The notes under the pieces were generated by a model. The model saw only the letters and a list, made by a program, of their open reading frames with translations, had not been told where the DNA came from and did no database searches. Positions 18,375-24,944 of a DNA stretch of 31,063 bases are shown here, piece by piece; the first letter of the stretch is position 1, and every line of letters begins with the position of its first letter. The translations under genes were made by a program, and so were the position numbers. Source of the stretch: a virus; IMG/VR virus record IMGVR_UViG_3300017613_004197, positions 1-31,063 of that record. One strand, 5' to 3'.

Positions 18375-18829
18375 GATATTTAATTGCCCTATTGATATTG
18401 GCATGGCCTTCAATTTCCCTTGCGGACACCCTTGTCTTGATTCCCAAAGTGCCTGATAAGCCCAAAATAGACCTGGTTGTGGACAAAGAGAAGGGGACTG
18501 TAAGGGATTACACGGATAAGGAATTGCTTCAAGTTGCTAAATACGATGCTCGTAAGGTCAATTTCAACAAAGCCAAAACAGAAATAGGCAGACCCCTATC
18601 CGGTAATTATCAACAGCTAATTGATAGCAGAGGGCCGGTATGGAGCAAGGACGGGATTGACTATTCTTTGTCCTGTTTCTCTGACAAGAAGCGCATCAAA
18701 GGTAAGATTGCCGTTAAGAATGCAGAGGCTATTGTGGTCGATACTTGTAAACTCTCGGGGACCGAATGGCTGAGAAAGAACGGATATAGGGAGATGAACC
18801 GTGGGATTTTGGAGCGACCTATTCGTTAG
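18371..18829 (+). CDS. Exported hypothetical protein
   Basis: 152 residues with a signal peptide (MRYLIALLILAWPSISLADT, cut near residue 18-19). The mature part is basic and contains three widely spaced regions, KIDLVVDKEKGTVRDY, DGIDYSLSCFSD and AEAIVVDTCKLSGTEWL, with two Cys that could pair in the periplasm. Family not recognised. The start overlaps the LamG gene (ATGA) and the end overlaps the next gene by 29 bases. Confidence 0.6.
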   Translation: MRYLIALLILAWPSISLADTLVLIPKVPDKPKIDLVVDKEKGTVRDYTDKELLQVAKYDARKVNFNKAKTEIGRPLSGNYQQLIDSRGPVWSKDGIDYSLSCFSDKKRIKGKIAVKNAEAIVVDTCKLSGTEWLRKNGYREMNRGILERPIR

Positions 18830-19106
18830 TTGGCCCAAGCGACTACCAGAGGGTTATGTTAAGACCCTTCATGTTGGTCGCATAACTGTGTTCCTGTGCG
18901 GAAAGAAGCACCCCGTACTGGACAAACAAGGTCGTGCGGGTGCGGTTATCTGGTGCAATAACTATGTATTCTTGCGGGGTTACAGACGCAGGGACGGTAA
19001 ATTAACGATCAAGCCTAAAGACGGATGGAAGGTAGCGGGACATGAGTTTCAACACCTCTTAAATTACGCTGACAAGGAAATCATAAACCCTGACTTGGAG
19101 ATGTAA
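18801..19106 (+). CDS. Small HExxH zinc-protease-like protein
   Basis: 101 residues, GTG start with GGGAG 8 bases upstream. It holds the zincin motif H76-E77-F-Q-H80 (AGHEFQHLLNYAD), where the two His bind zinc and Glu activates water; the third ligand is not obvious (D85, E88 or D97 are possible). There is no signal peptide and the protein is basic. It lies at the head of the lysis cassette, between an exported protein and a membrane protein. A lysis or host-protein-cleavage role is inference. Family not identified. Confidence 0.6.
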   Translation: MGFWSDLFVSWPKRLPEGYVKTLHVGRITVFLCGKKHPVLDKQGRAGAVIWCNNYVFLRGYRRRDGKLTIKPKDGWKVAGHEFQHLLNYADKEIINPDLEM

Positions 19107-19342
19107 TGGAGTACACACTTGGCAAGATATTCGCAGCACTCCCGTTGGGACATTGCGCTCTATTAGCTCTGGTTTTAGTAATATGGTGGCTCCTGAAGGC
19201 AGCCAGGCGCAAGGATGAGATATTAGTTGACCTTGCACAGGGTAGTGAGGAACGTGGCACTGTGATGGGAGAACTGGCACAGAGCATGTCAGGGCTAAAA
19301 GATGTAGTATTGTTATCTCTTAACAGGGGGGGCCGCCCATGA
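19106..19342 (+). CDS. Single-TM protein, holin candidate
   Basis: 78 residues. One hydrophobic span at about 12-30 (LGHCALLALVLVIWWLLKAA), then a basic stop (ARRK) and an amphipathic cytoplasmic tail. It overlaps the stop of the gene before it and the start of the next (ATGA). Small size and position before the endolysin make it a holin or antiholin candidate; the membrane protein at 19536 is a second candidate. Confidence 0.5.
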   Translation: MEYTLGKIFAALPLGHCALLALVLVIWWLLKAARRKDEILVDLAQGSEERGTVMGELAQSMSGLKDVVLLSLNRGGRP

Positions 19343-19536
19343 CAGTTAAAAGTCTCCTAAAAATACGTCCGGTATTTACAGGTTTAGGAGTGACGCTCCC
19401 GACCGAAATTGAAGCTCTTAGGATGAAAATACGAGCGAATAATCTACGGGATGCCGAGACAGCATCTAAAGCTAAGAGAGTTACTCTTGAACTACGAGAA
19501 TTAGTCAGAACCTTGAACCTGAATGGAGATGAATAG
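19339..19536 (+). CDS. Hypothetical helical protein
   Basis: 65 residues (MTVKSLLKIRPVFTGLGVTL onward), basic and mainly helical in the second half (RAKRVTLELRELVRTL-like pattern). No membrane segment or known motif. Starts in ATGA overlap with the gene before and ends in TAGTG overlap with the next, so it is co-translated within the lysis cassette. Confidence 0.5.
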   Translation: MTVKSLLKIRPVFTGLGVTLPTEIEALRMKIRANNLRDAETASKAKRVTLELRELVRTLNLNGDE

Positions 19537-19820
19537 TGGATATTTGCCTGATACTATATGCTTTATTGGTGATAGTTTGTTCGGCTGGTCTTGTCTTTTG
19601 CCACAGGCGTCCATATTTATGGCTTCTTTTTATAGCCTTATGGATGCATCATTTGGCTAATCTTAATGCAAGAATATATCGAGATATTGACCCTGTTTAT
19701 TATTATCAGATTATGGGTATGTGGTTCTGGAATGTCAGGCTTATACCGGAACTGATTATGATAGGCTTGGTAGTGGGACACTCGATCAAGAGTGGATACT
19801 GTAAGGGTGAGGAAAAATGA
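19536..19820 (+). CDS. Multi-TM small membrane protein, holin candidate
   Basis: 94 residues, GTG start (TAGTG overlap, GGAG upstream). Three hydrophobic spans are visible: about 3-22, 26-43 and 66-82, with a charged tail SGYCKGEEK. Three-TM proteins of this size are the usual shape of class I holins, and the M23 endolysin is two genes on. It overlaps the next start (ATGA). Alternatively the single-TM protein at 19106 is the holin and this one an antiholin. Confidence 0.5.
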   Translation: MDICLILYALLVIVCSAGLVFCHRRPYLWLLFIALWMHHLANLNARIYRDIDPVYYYQIMGMWFWNVRLIPELIMIGLVVGHSIKSGYCKGEEK

Positions 19821-19999
19821 CAGAGCAGGAAATTAAAGAACTTGAATATCTCCGTCATGCTATTCGCAACGGCACGACTAAACTTATGGGATTACTCAAG
19901 GAAGCTGAAAACATTGTAACTGCTATGGGAGTGGCGGTTAGGTCATTCCGGGAAAGTAACGGATATGATAAACCCAACGGGAAAACCGATCAGGAATGA
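19817..19999 (+). CDS. Hypothetical 60-residue helical protein
   Basis: A charged, helical protein (MTEQEIKELEYLRHAIRNGT) with no membrane span or motif. ATGA overlap with the membrane protein before; its 3' end overlaps the endolysin start by 35 bases in another frame. Function unknown. Confidence 0.5.
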   Translation: MTEQEIKELEYLRHAIRNGTTKLMGLLKEAENIVTAMGVAVRSFRESNGYDKPNGKTDQE

Positions 20000-20342
20000 T
20001 AGGGGCGGTAACGGTCACTTTTCTGCAAAGAGGGGGGACAGACTGCATAAGGGGTCTGATTTCGGATGTGAGGTCGGGCAGTCGGTTTTAGCTGTGATTT
20101 CGGGCAAGCTCAATCGTGTGGTTTATCCGTATACGGGTGATGCTCAATACATGGGCGTGGAGATTGTTAGCAGTCTATTTATTGTCCACATCCTATATAT
20201 AATCCCCGAATATAACCTGATCGGGACCACGGTTAATCAGGGGGATATCGTTGGGTATGCCCAAGACATTTCTCTGAAATATCCTAAAGTAGAGCCGCAC
20301 GTTCATGTAAATACTTATCTTAATATTGAGGTGTTCTTATGA
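19965..20342 (+). CDS. M23 (LytM-type) metallopeptidase endolysin
   Basis: 125 residues, one M23 catalytic domain: HKGSD at residues 28-32 supplies the first zinc His and Asp, and HVH at 112-114 supplies the second catalytic pair. The intervening beta-rich core has ...VHILYI...GTTVNQGDIVGYAQD. The enzyme would cut peptide cross-links in peptidoglycan. There is no signal peptide or wall-binding domain, which suits a Gram-negative phage whose endolysin leaves through a holin. The start overlaps the upstream gene by 35 bases with only a weak ribosome site, so expression may be coupled. Its stop overlaps the next gene's ATG. Confidence 0.85.
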   Translation: MINPTGKPIRNDRGGNGHFSAKRGDRLHKGSDFGCEVGQSVLAVISGKLNRVVYPYTGDAQYMGVEIVSSLFIVHILYIIPEYNLIGTTVNQGDIVGYAQDISLKYPKVEPHVHVNTYLNIEVFL

Positions 20343-20557
20343 AAGCCTTACTTATTACCTGTTTATTCTTCTTGTCGGCCTGTGCAACATGCCCTGAGTG
20401 TCCCCCATGCCCTCCGGAAAAGGCTTTCTATCCTATCGGCACACCCTACGGTATTATTTTTGGTCAAATGGCCCCTGGGTATTATGATGATAAAGATAAC
20501 TGGCTGACGGAAGAGGAATACAAAGAATACATGGAAGATGATGATCTTAAAATCTAA
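20339..20557 (+). CDS. Small lipoprotein, spanin candidate
   Basis: 72 residues. Signal peptide with lipobox LSAC (Cys15), so the mature protein would be lipid-anchored. It starts with a CPECPPCPP knuckle and ends acidic. The position after the endolysin is that of an outer-membrane spanin, but no partner inner-membrane spanin is evident. The same frame continues past the TAA for 29 codons (FLADVAIRIKALNKK... to 20647), so the gene may have been longer. Start in ATGA overlap with the endolysin stop. Confidence 0.6.
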   Translation: MKALLITCLFFLSACATCPECPPCPPEKAFYPIGTPYGIIFGQMAPGYYDDKDNWLTEEEYKEYMEDDDLKI

Positions 20558-20676
20558 TTTCTGGCAGATGTCGCTATCAGGATAAAAGCACTTAACAAAA
20601 AAATGGAAGTGATAATCTCTGACAAGCGGCATTTGCCGGGATTCTAAATTGTGGTTGAGTTAGATGGAGGGATAAG

Positions 20677-20904
20677 ATGAAAAAATTAATGCTGTTAATA
20701 TTCATGTCCATACTTTTGGCCGGTTGCTCAACAATATCCTATGGGGACTTCACTTATACCCGGTGGGGCGATCAGTCGATACAGGGGCTTTCTGTAACGA
20801 AGGATGGGGCTAAAATTATCGTCAAGTTAGACAGCCAAAAGTCTGATGCGGAAGCCCTGATTGAAGCCCTTAAAATTATAAACGCTCTAACGGTAGCCAA
20901 ATAA
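20677..20904 (+). CDS. Small lipoprotein
   Basis: 75 residues with lipobox LAGC (Cys17). The mature part has a conserved-looking YGDFTYTRWGDQSIQGLSV strand region and a helix (SDAEALIEALKIINAL). I recall similar short lipoproteins in phage lysis regions, with no assigned function. A GGAGGG site precedes the ATG, and its TAA overlaps the next ATG (TAATG). Confidence 0.65.
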   Translation: MKKLMLLIFMSILLAGCSTISYGDFTYTRWGDQSIQGLSVTKDGAKIIVKLDSQKSDAEALIEALKIINALTVAK

Positions 20905-21269
20905 TGTCGAAATACATCACAAAACTAAAGGCCAAAATCCTTGATAACGGCAAGTGGCAACTTACCGAACCCTTGATCTATGATAGTGATTTGGTGGGCC
21001 GTATCTTTGTCCCAACCAATTTTATAACCGACTTTGCCAGTGTCCCCAGGATACCCATTATTTATGCGATGGTGGGAAATTGTTCGCACAGGGCGGCGGT
21101 TTTACATGATTATCTTTACCGAAAGAAGGCAAGTGTAAAAGTCTCACAAACCCAAGCCGACGCTGTGTTTCGTGAAGCTATGGGAGTCAAGGGTGTATCC
21201 TGGTGGCGTAGGTGGCTGATGTGGGCGGGGGTCAGGTTGGGGGGCTGGACGGCTTATAAAAAGAATTAG
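20904..21269 (+). CDS. DUF1353 family protein
   Basis: 121 residues. The motif set fits DUF1353: a beta start (WQLTEPLIYDSDLVGRIFVP), NFITDFASVPRIP, then AAVLHDYLY, QADAVFREAM and a Trp-rich end WWRRWLMWAGVRLGGW. The family occurs in many phages near lysis or tail genes, with no agreed function. TAATG overlap with the preceding lipoprotein. It is the last gene of the rightward late block and its 3' end overlaps the converging leftward gene by four bases. Confidence 0.8.
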   Translation: MSKYITKLKAKILDNGKWQLTEPLIYDSDLVGRIFVPTNFITDFASVPRIPIIYAMVGNCSHRAAVLHDYLYRKKASVKVSQTQADAVFREAMGVKGVSWWRRWLMWAGVRLGGWTAYKKN

Positions 21270-21412
21270 CCGACTTTCATCGCACACGAAAAGCAAGATT
21301 GCAAAAGGCAAAGAAAGATTAGTATCGCTATTAATTGAGAAGCATCTTTAATGCTTTTCAATGCCCCTAATATCTTCTCCTGTAGCTCAATTTCGTTAAA
21401 GTGTGTTGCCAT
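21266..21412 (-). CDS. 48-residue membrane protein
   Basis: Leftward gene too short for routine callers: MATHFNEIELQEKILGALKS, then a hydrophobic span QLIAILIFLCLLQSCFSCAM with a Cys-rich end. An AGGAG site lies 5 bases upstream of the ATG. It is the last gene of the leftward operon, overlaps the gene before it by 17 bases, and meets the DUF1353 gene tail to tail. Function unknown. Confidence 0.6.
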   Translation of the reverse strand: MATHFNEIELQEKILGALKSIKDASQLIAILIFLCLLQSCFSCAMKVG

Positions 21413-21584
21413 TTCTTCTCCTATTTAGAAGTTGGCGATCACAAAAGATCATCTCCGCATACTTATTCGCAACATATTCATTTAAAAGATCACCATTTTT
21501 GCCCGTATAGTCCCACACCATCCTTTGACCCAAATGGATAAAGAAATACGCTAACCTATTCCAATATCTGCTAATTTTATACAT
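21396..21584 (-). CDS. Hypothetical 62-residue protein
   Basis: Starts at ATG 21584 with an AAAGGAG site 5 bases away (a GTG codon just before is less well spaced). Sequence MYKISRYWNRLAYFFIHLGQ is aromatic and basic with a weakly hydrophobic helix, followed by a helical MVWDYTGKNGDLLNEYVANK and a basic tail. No family recognised; it may be membrane-associated. Confidence 0.55.
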   Translation of the reverse strand: MYKISRYWNRLAYFFIHLGQRMVWDYTGKNGDLLNEYVANKYAEMIFCDRQLLNRRRNGNTL

Positions 21585-21602
21585 CACATCTCCTTTCCAC
21601 GC

Positions 21603-21875
21603 TCATGTAGGGCGGTTAAATGTATGCCCACACTGCTCGCAGTGCATAACCGGTTCGGGTTCACCGCATTTTGGGCATTTCGCATCCGCTTCAACGGCTT
21701 GTTCGGGAGCGTCCTGATGGGGTGCGTCGGGGAGTAACCACATGCTTCCTGAACATCGAGGGCATGTAATCATCAAAGCTTTCATTTTAGGAACTATAAT
21801 GTTTCCATAGGTGTCTAAAATTGGCAAATCAACTACTGTTAATTTTGTTTCACAGATTTTACAGAAATAAATCAT
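21603..21875 (-). CDS. Zinc-ribbon protein
   Basis: 90 residues with three metal knuckles: FCKICETKL near the start, ITCPRCSGSMW in the middle and CPKCGEPEPVMHCEQCGHTF near the end, so one or two zinc ribbons are likely. The middle CPRC also has the look of a small DNA/RNA-binding ribbon. Located in the early operon between a 37-residue protein and small proteins, it may be a nucleic-acid-binding accessory, but that is inference. The ribosome site is weak (GAGG). Confidence 0.6.
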   Translation of the reverse strand: MIYFCKICETKLTVVDLPILDTYGNIIVPKMKALMITCPRCSGSMWLLPDAPHQDAPEQAVEADAKCPKCGEPEPVMHCEQCGHTFNRPT

Positions 21876-21887
21876 ATAAGCACCTCA

Positions 21888-22001
21888 TCAGTACAATAGA
21901 TGGAAACTCCTTAACACATCTACCTCTTTAGTATTCAATGCGTGTTCAATTAGAAATTGCACGTACTGTAACCATTCGACTATTTCACCTTGTTTTTTCA
22001 A
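21888..22001 (-). CDS. 37-residue hypothetical, TTG start
   Basis: The frame MKKQGEIVEWLQYVQFLIEH begins at TTG with a strong GGGAGGT site 6 bases upstream and ends in TGA. Helical, with no motif. It lies between the methyltransferase and the zinc-ribbon gene, which leaves room for it. The alternative is that this 155-base gap has no gene, but the site strength argues for one. Confidence 0.45.
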   Translation of the reverse strand: MKKQGEIVEWLQYVQFLIEHALNTKEVDVLRSFHLLY

Positions 22002-22030
22002 GTGTTACCTCCCTTGGGACTACCATTATT

Positions 22031-23212
22031 TCAACCACTTACCTCTGGATTTACCGCTGTCCGACCGCTGTCGGGGAACTGGAATACCCCCTGTGCCAAT
22101 CCATTTGTTGACATCTCACAATATTCCGGGTTCAGTTCTATCAATACCGCCTTCCGGTTCAACCTTTTCGCTACCCTGCCCGCTGTGCCACTCCCCCCGA
22201 ATGGATCTAAAATCGTGTCACCTATCCTTGAACCTGCCAGGATGCACGGCTCTATCAGCTTTTCGGGAAATACGGCAAAGTGGGCTTGAGGGTAGGGATG
22301 TGTCGGGATTGTCCAGACTGAGCGTTTGTTGCGGCCCTTGGAAGACCCCCATTCTCTTTGATTTGCTTCATTGTCAACCTGTCTATCGTTTCTTTCTGAG
22401 ACATTAAGCCGCCATCCAGGTGAATGTGGTTCCGTTTTTAATTCTTCCCTCACCGCATCGGCATCGTAATAATACTTAGCGGATTTTGTTAGCAGGAAAA
22501 TATACTCATGGGCCTTTGTCGGCCTGTCTGTCACGCTCTCCGGCATCGGGTTCGGTTTGTTCCAAATAATATCAGACCGTAACCACCACCCCTCCGCTTG
22601 CAGGGCCAGGGCTACCCTTGCAGGTATCATACAGAGGTCTTTGGGTTTGAGGCCATGTTGTACTGCGGACAATTCCATTCCCACTACTTTATTTAATGTT
22701 TCCCTGTCTTGTCCCGGCCACCCCATCGTGCTTTTACCTTCGCCATTATGGTTTGAACGTTTACCACCCCCTGCATAACTATCCCCCAAATTAAGCCAGC
22801 ACACGCCATCCTTTTTCAGCACCCTTCGCACTTCTCGGAAGATGTCTGCCATGTGCTTAATATATAACTCCGGTGTCGGTTCAAGACCCAGACTCCCCCG
22901 CCAGGCCCCGCAGAGCTGGCAGAATTGACCGGATGAACCGCCTTTGTGAGCATCCCTTGACGGTCTTTGCCATTCTTTTGGAACGCCGTCATTCCCACCG
23001 CCTTCATGTGATCTAATTATTTCATCCCCCCACACATGCACACATCCCTCTTGAGCATCCCAAATCTGAGGCTCAAGACCGTAATCTCTCAATCCCCAAT
23101 AAGGTGGGCTGGTCACGCAACATTGGATTGATTCAGGTTCCATGCCTCTGAGTACGTCAAGGACGTGGCCCTGTAAAATCATTACTCCGTCATGTGTGTA
23201 GTACGGCCTCAC
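22031..23212 (-). CDS. Beta-class DNA amino-methyltransferase (N4-cytosine/N6-adenine)
   Basis: 393 residues. Motif IV TSPPYWGLRDYG (residues 34-45) stands near the N-terminus and motif I DPFGGSGT (336-343) near the C-terminus, the order of beta-class enzymes; SPPY is common in N4-cytosine and also N6-adenine methylases. Between them are a FCQLCGAWRGSLGLEPT segment (about 95-115, possible zinc site) and WLNLGDSYAGGG. It transfers methyl from SAM to an exocyclic amino group and probably protects phage DNA from host restriction; no partner nuclease is seen. The GTG start overlaps the stop of the gene before it (GTGA), which supports this start. Confidence 0.85.
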   Translation of the reverse strand: MRPYYTHDGVMILQGHVLDVLRGMEPESIQCCVTSPPYWGLRDYGLEPQIWDAQEGCVHVWGDEIIRSHEGGGNDGVPKEWQRPSRDAHKGGSSGQFCQLCGAWRGSLGLEPTPELYIKHMADIFREVRRVLKKDGVCWLNLGDSYAGGGKRSNHNGEGKSTMGWPGQDRETLNKVVGMELSAVQHGLKPKDLCMIPARVALALQAEGWWLRSDIIWNKPNPMPESVTDRPTKAHEYIFLLTKSAKYYYDADAVREELKTEPHSPGWRLNVSERNDRQVDNEANQREWGSSKGRNKRSVWTIPTHPYPQAHFAVFPEKLIEPCILAGSRIGDTILDPFGGSGTAGRVAKRLNRKAVLIELNPEYCEMSTNGLAQGVFQFPDSGRTAVNPEVSG

Positions 23213-23379
23213 TCCATCCCCCGTATCTTCTCCAGGTTCAGCCCACGGTACCGCTCACTCGTTGTTCTCGGATTCGTATGCCCCAAAATCTGACTCAACA
23301 AATCAAGCTGTCCCTCGAACCTATGGGCGTATGATATGGCTATCAATCGTTTAAGGTCTCTGTCTGATACTATTATCAT
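23209..23379 (-). CDS. 56-residue protein like the C-terminus of tyrosine recombinases
   Basis: A complete small gene with AAGGAGG before the ATG and a stop that overlaps the methyltransferase start. It reads MIIVSDRDLKRLIAISYAHR, then LDLLSQILGHTNPRTTSERY. The LGHTNPRTTSERY stretch matches the region of phage integrases that ends with the catalytic His/Trp box (LGH) and the nucleophile Tyr (here Y44). The rest of the integrase (Arg-Lys-His-Arg box) is absent, so it cannot recombine alone. It may be a domesticated remnant or regulator. Confidence 0.65.
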   Translation of the reverse strand: MIIVSDRDLKRLIAISYAHRFEGQLDLLSQILGHTNPRTTSERYRGLNLEKIRGME

Positions 23380-23391
23380 AAGGCCTCCTTT

Positions 23392-23550
23392 TTAAACTCG
23401 GTGCTCAGGATGTCCTTTAAAGACAACAATAGGATTCGGGTGTGCTGCATCGTTCTCTCGTTCGCAAATGTCTCCATCATCCCACACAATGCAGACTATT
23501 CCTTTATGGCCGTCCTCGTCTATGACCTGATCGCCGATTTCGTATGTCAT
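23392..23550 (-). CDS. 52-residue beta-rich protein
   Basis: Starts ATG 23550 and reads MTYEIGDQVIDEDGHKGIVC, then IVWDDGDICERE. The pattern (G-D-x-V-x-D-x-x-G-x-x-G-x-V) is that of a small SH3/KOW-like beta barrel, as in proteins that bind nucleic acid or ribosomes. Ends in TAA just before the integrase-like gene. Function not recognised. Confidence 0.55.
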   Translation of the reverse strand: MTYEIGDQVIDEDGHKGIVCIVWDDGDICERENDAAHPNPIVVFKGHPEHRV

Positions 23551-23853
23551 CTATTCCCCCTTTTCCATCTTTCCTATGTACTCCGTCTGAAGTCTAACCA
23601 TTTTAATAATCACACTTATTGGGTCCACTACGCTCCTGCCGTTTTCTTCCCTATCGTGGCATATAAGGCACAGGGGAATTGTCTGTGTGTCGGCTGGTTT
23701 CATCCCCCACCCTCCATCATGCAGGCGTACATGGTGTGCCTCGGAAGGTGCTGATTTACCGCAACCGAAGCAGGGGTGTTCACGTACAAATTCCTTGTAT
23801 TTCTCACTCCTGAATGTGTGCGGTTTTGGTATCTGTGTCACGTCCCTTGACAT
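23551..23853 (-). CDS. HNH-like (DUF968-type) nuclease
   Basis: 100 residues. After a short start comes RSEKYKEFVREHPCFGCG, then SEAHHVRLHDGGWGMKPADT and PLCLICHDREE. This layout (CxxC, AHH, C..CH) matches DUF968-type HNH proteins, related to recombination nucleases such as P1 Ref; the two His of AHH and the second CxxCH would bind metal. It lies in the early operon with the ERF/exonuclease pair, suggesting a recombination or repair role. The start overlaps the gene before it by 50 bases. Confidence 0.75.
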   Translation of the reverse strand: MSRDVTQIPKPHTFRSEKYKEFVREHPCFGCGKSAPSEAHHVRLHDGGWGMKPADTQTIPLCLICHDREENGRSVVDPISVIIKMVRLQTEYIGKMEKGE

Positions 23854-23971
23854 AGAAATCTTTCCCTTCGACGAGCTCCCGTCGTTTCAACCGATTAACC
23901 TCTTTGGTAATGGCCGTCTTCTTGTCACGCTCGATAACTGACCGTCCGTAAATGATTTCGTAGATTGGCAT
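23804..23971 (-). CDS. 55-residue basic hypothetical protein
   Basis: Starts at the ATG overlapping the preceding stop (TAATG) and reads MPIYEIIYGRSVIERDKKTA, then a basic helix NRLKRRELVEGKDFYVKG. The charge suggests nucleic-acid contact. No family. Its 3' end overlaps the HNH gene in another frame. Confidence 0.45.
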   Translation of the reverse strand: MPIYEIIYGRSVIERDKKTAITKEVNRLKRRELVEGKDFYVKGRDTDTKTAHIQE

Positions 23972-24318
23972 TATTCTTGCCCCGTTAATTCTGCCCGAAG
24001 CCAAGTCAGTAAACTGCGGTAGCTATCAATCTGCACCCTAAGATCCTTAATCTTCTCACGGCAAGCATGAAAGACCCCTTCGGCTATATCTGCCTTGTAG
24101 CACAGGTCAGCTACGGCCTTGTCCCCCTTTGCCAACGAAGGGATAATCGTCACAGACTCCCCATTAATCTTGAGTTGAGCGACCTTTTGGGCGTATGCCA
24201 CCTTGTAGTCCCGGTCTGCGACCGCTTTCTTTTCAGAGAGTTCGGCTAATTCATCATTTTTCATGGAGAGCATACGGTTTTTTTCTTTCATGCCGTTCAT
24301 GATTTCTTGTGGGTTCAC
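23971..24318 (-). CDS. Coiled-coil protein of recombination module
   Basis: 115 residues, GTG start with AAGGAGCTATC in front. A charged helical protein with a coiled-coil pattern (MKEKNRMLSMKNDELAELSE onward) and a second helical half ending RSLLTWLRAEL. I recall similar small helical proteins beside phage ERF or recombinase genes. It could assist the annealing protein. Followed by a TAATG overlap to the next gene. Confidence 0.6.
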   Translation of the reverse strand: MNPQEIMNGMKEKNRMLSMKNDELAELSEKKAVADRDYKVAYAQKVAQLKINGESVTIIPSLAKGDKAVADLCYKADIAEGVFHACREKIKDLRVQIDSYRSLLTWLRAELTGQE

Positions 24319-24327
24319 GATAGCTCC

Positions 24328-24936
24328 TTAAAACGGGGTTTCATCCAGAAAATCCTGCGGTTCATTCTGCCATGCCTCATATTGAGCGTCAAAACCGTCA
24401 ATAAATGTCTGCATTTCCTTGTCGGTTTTGGCCCCCACAAAGTCTGAAAATTTCTTCATGGCCTCCTTAGTCATACCGTTAGCCTTCATCTTATTGTAAA
24501 GAATTTGCTTTGGGGTTAATTCTTCTTTGTCGGATTCCGGTGGTTTGGATTTCTCCGGTTCAGGCTTACCCGAATCAGCATCTTTTGTATCGTCAATACA
24601 GAACAGCCCATTTAGCGCATACTTACGGGCATAGCTTGATGCTGCCCCTGTGATTTGGCTTACATCCATCCCTTTCTTAGATTCTGCTTCTCTCGCAAAG
24701 GCTGAAACAGCAATTGTATTTTCTTTATTCCAAAGGCTGACCGTGGCTTTAATATAATATCTATCCCCGATCAGAACAATTTCATCCTTCATGGTTAAGA
24801 TTGTTTCGGTTTCAGATAAAAGTGGCTTGACCGCCTCAAGAATATCTTCGCAATTGCGGTATTTATATTTGCCAAAGTCATTAAACTGCCCCTTTGGTGC
24901 TTTCAATTTACTCTGTATAATGCCAAGTGCATCCAT
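24328..24936 (-). CDS. ERF family single-strand annealing protein
   Basis: 202 residues. Residues 1-40 (IQSKLKAPKGQFNDFGKYKYR, EDILEAVKPLL) and the core ITGAASSYARKYALNGLFCIDD (96-116) are characteristic of the ERF family, which anneals complementary single strands in phage recombination. A Pro/Glu/Lys-rich linker follows (about 122-145), then a helical domain and an acidic end with a C-terminal FLDETPF, which looks like the SSB tail motif. It lies beside the exonuclease gene (8-base gap), forming a two-gene recombination system. Confidence 0.9.
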   Translation of the reverse strand: MDALGIIQSKLKAPKGQFNDFGKYKYRNCEDILEAVKPLLSETETILTMKDEIVLIGDRYYIKATVSLWNKENTIAVSAFAREAESKKGMDVSQITGAASSYARKYALNGLFCIDDTKDADSGKPEPEKSKPPESDKEELTPKQILYNKMKANGMTKEAMKKFSDFVGAKTDKEMQTFIDGFDAQYEAWQNEPQDFLDETPF

Positions 24937-24944
24937 GATTCCCC

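Noticed and set aside
23401-23754. 117-codon rightward frame
   Set aside because: Opposite to well-supported leftward HNH and SH3-like genes; no ribosome site or motif.
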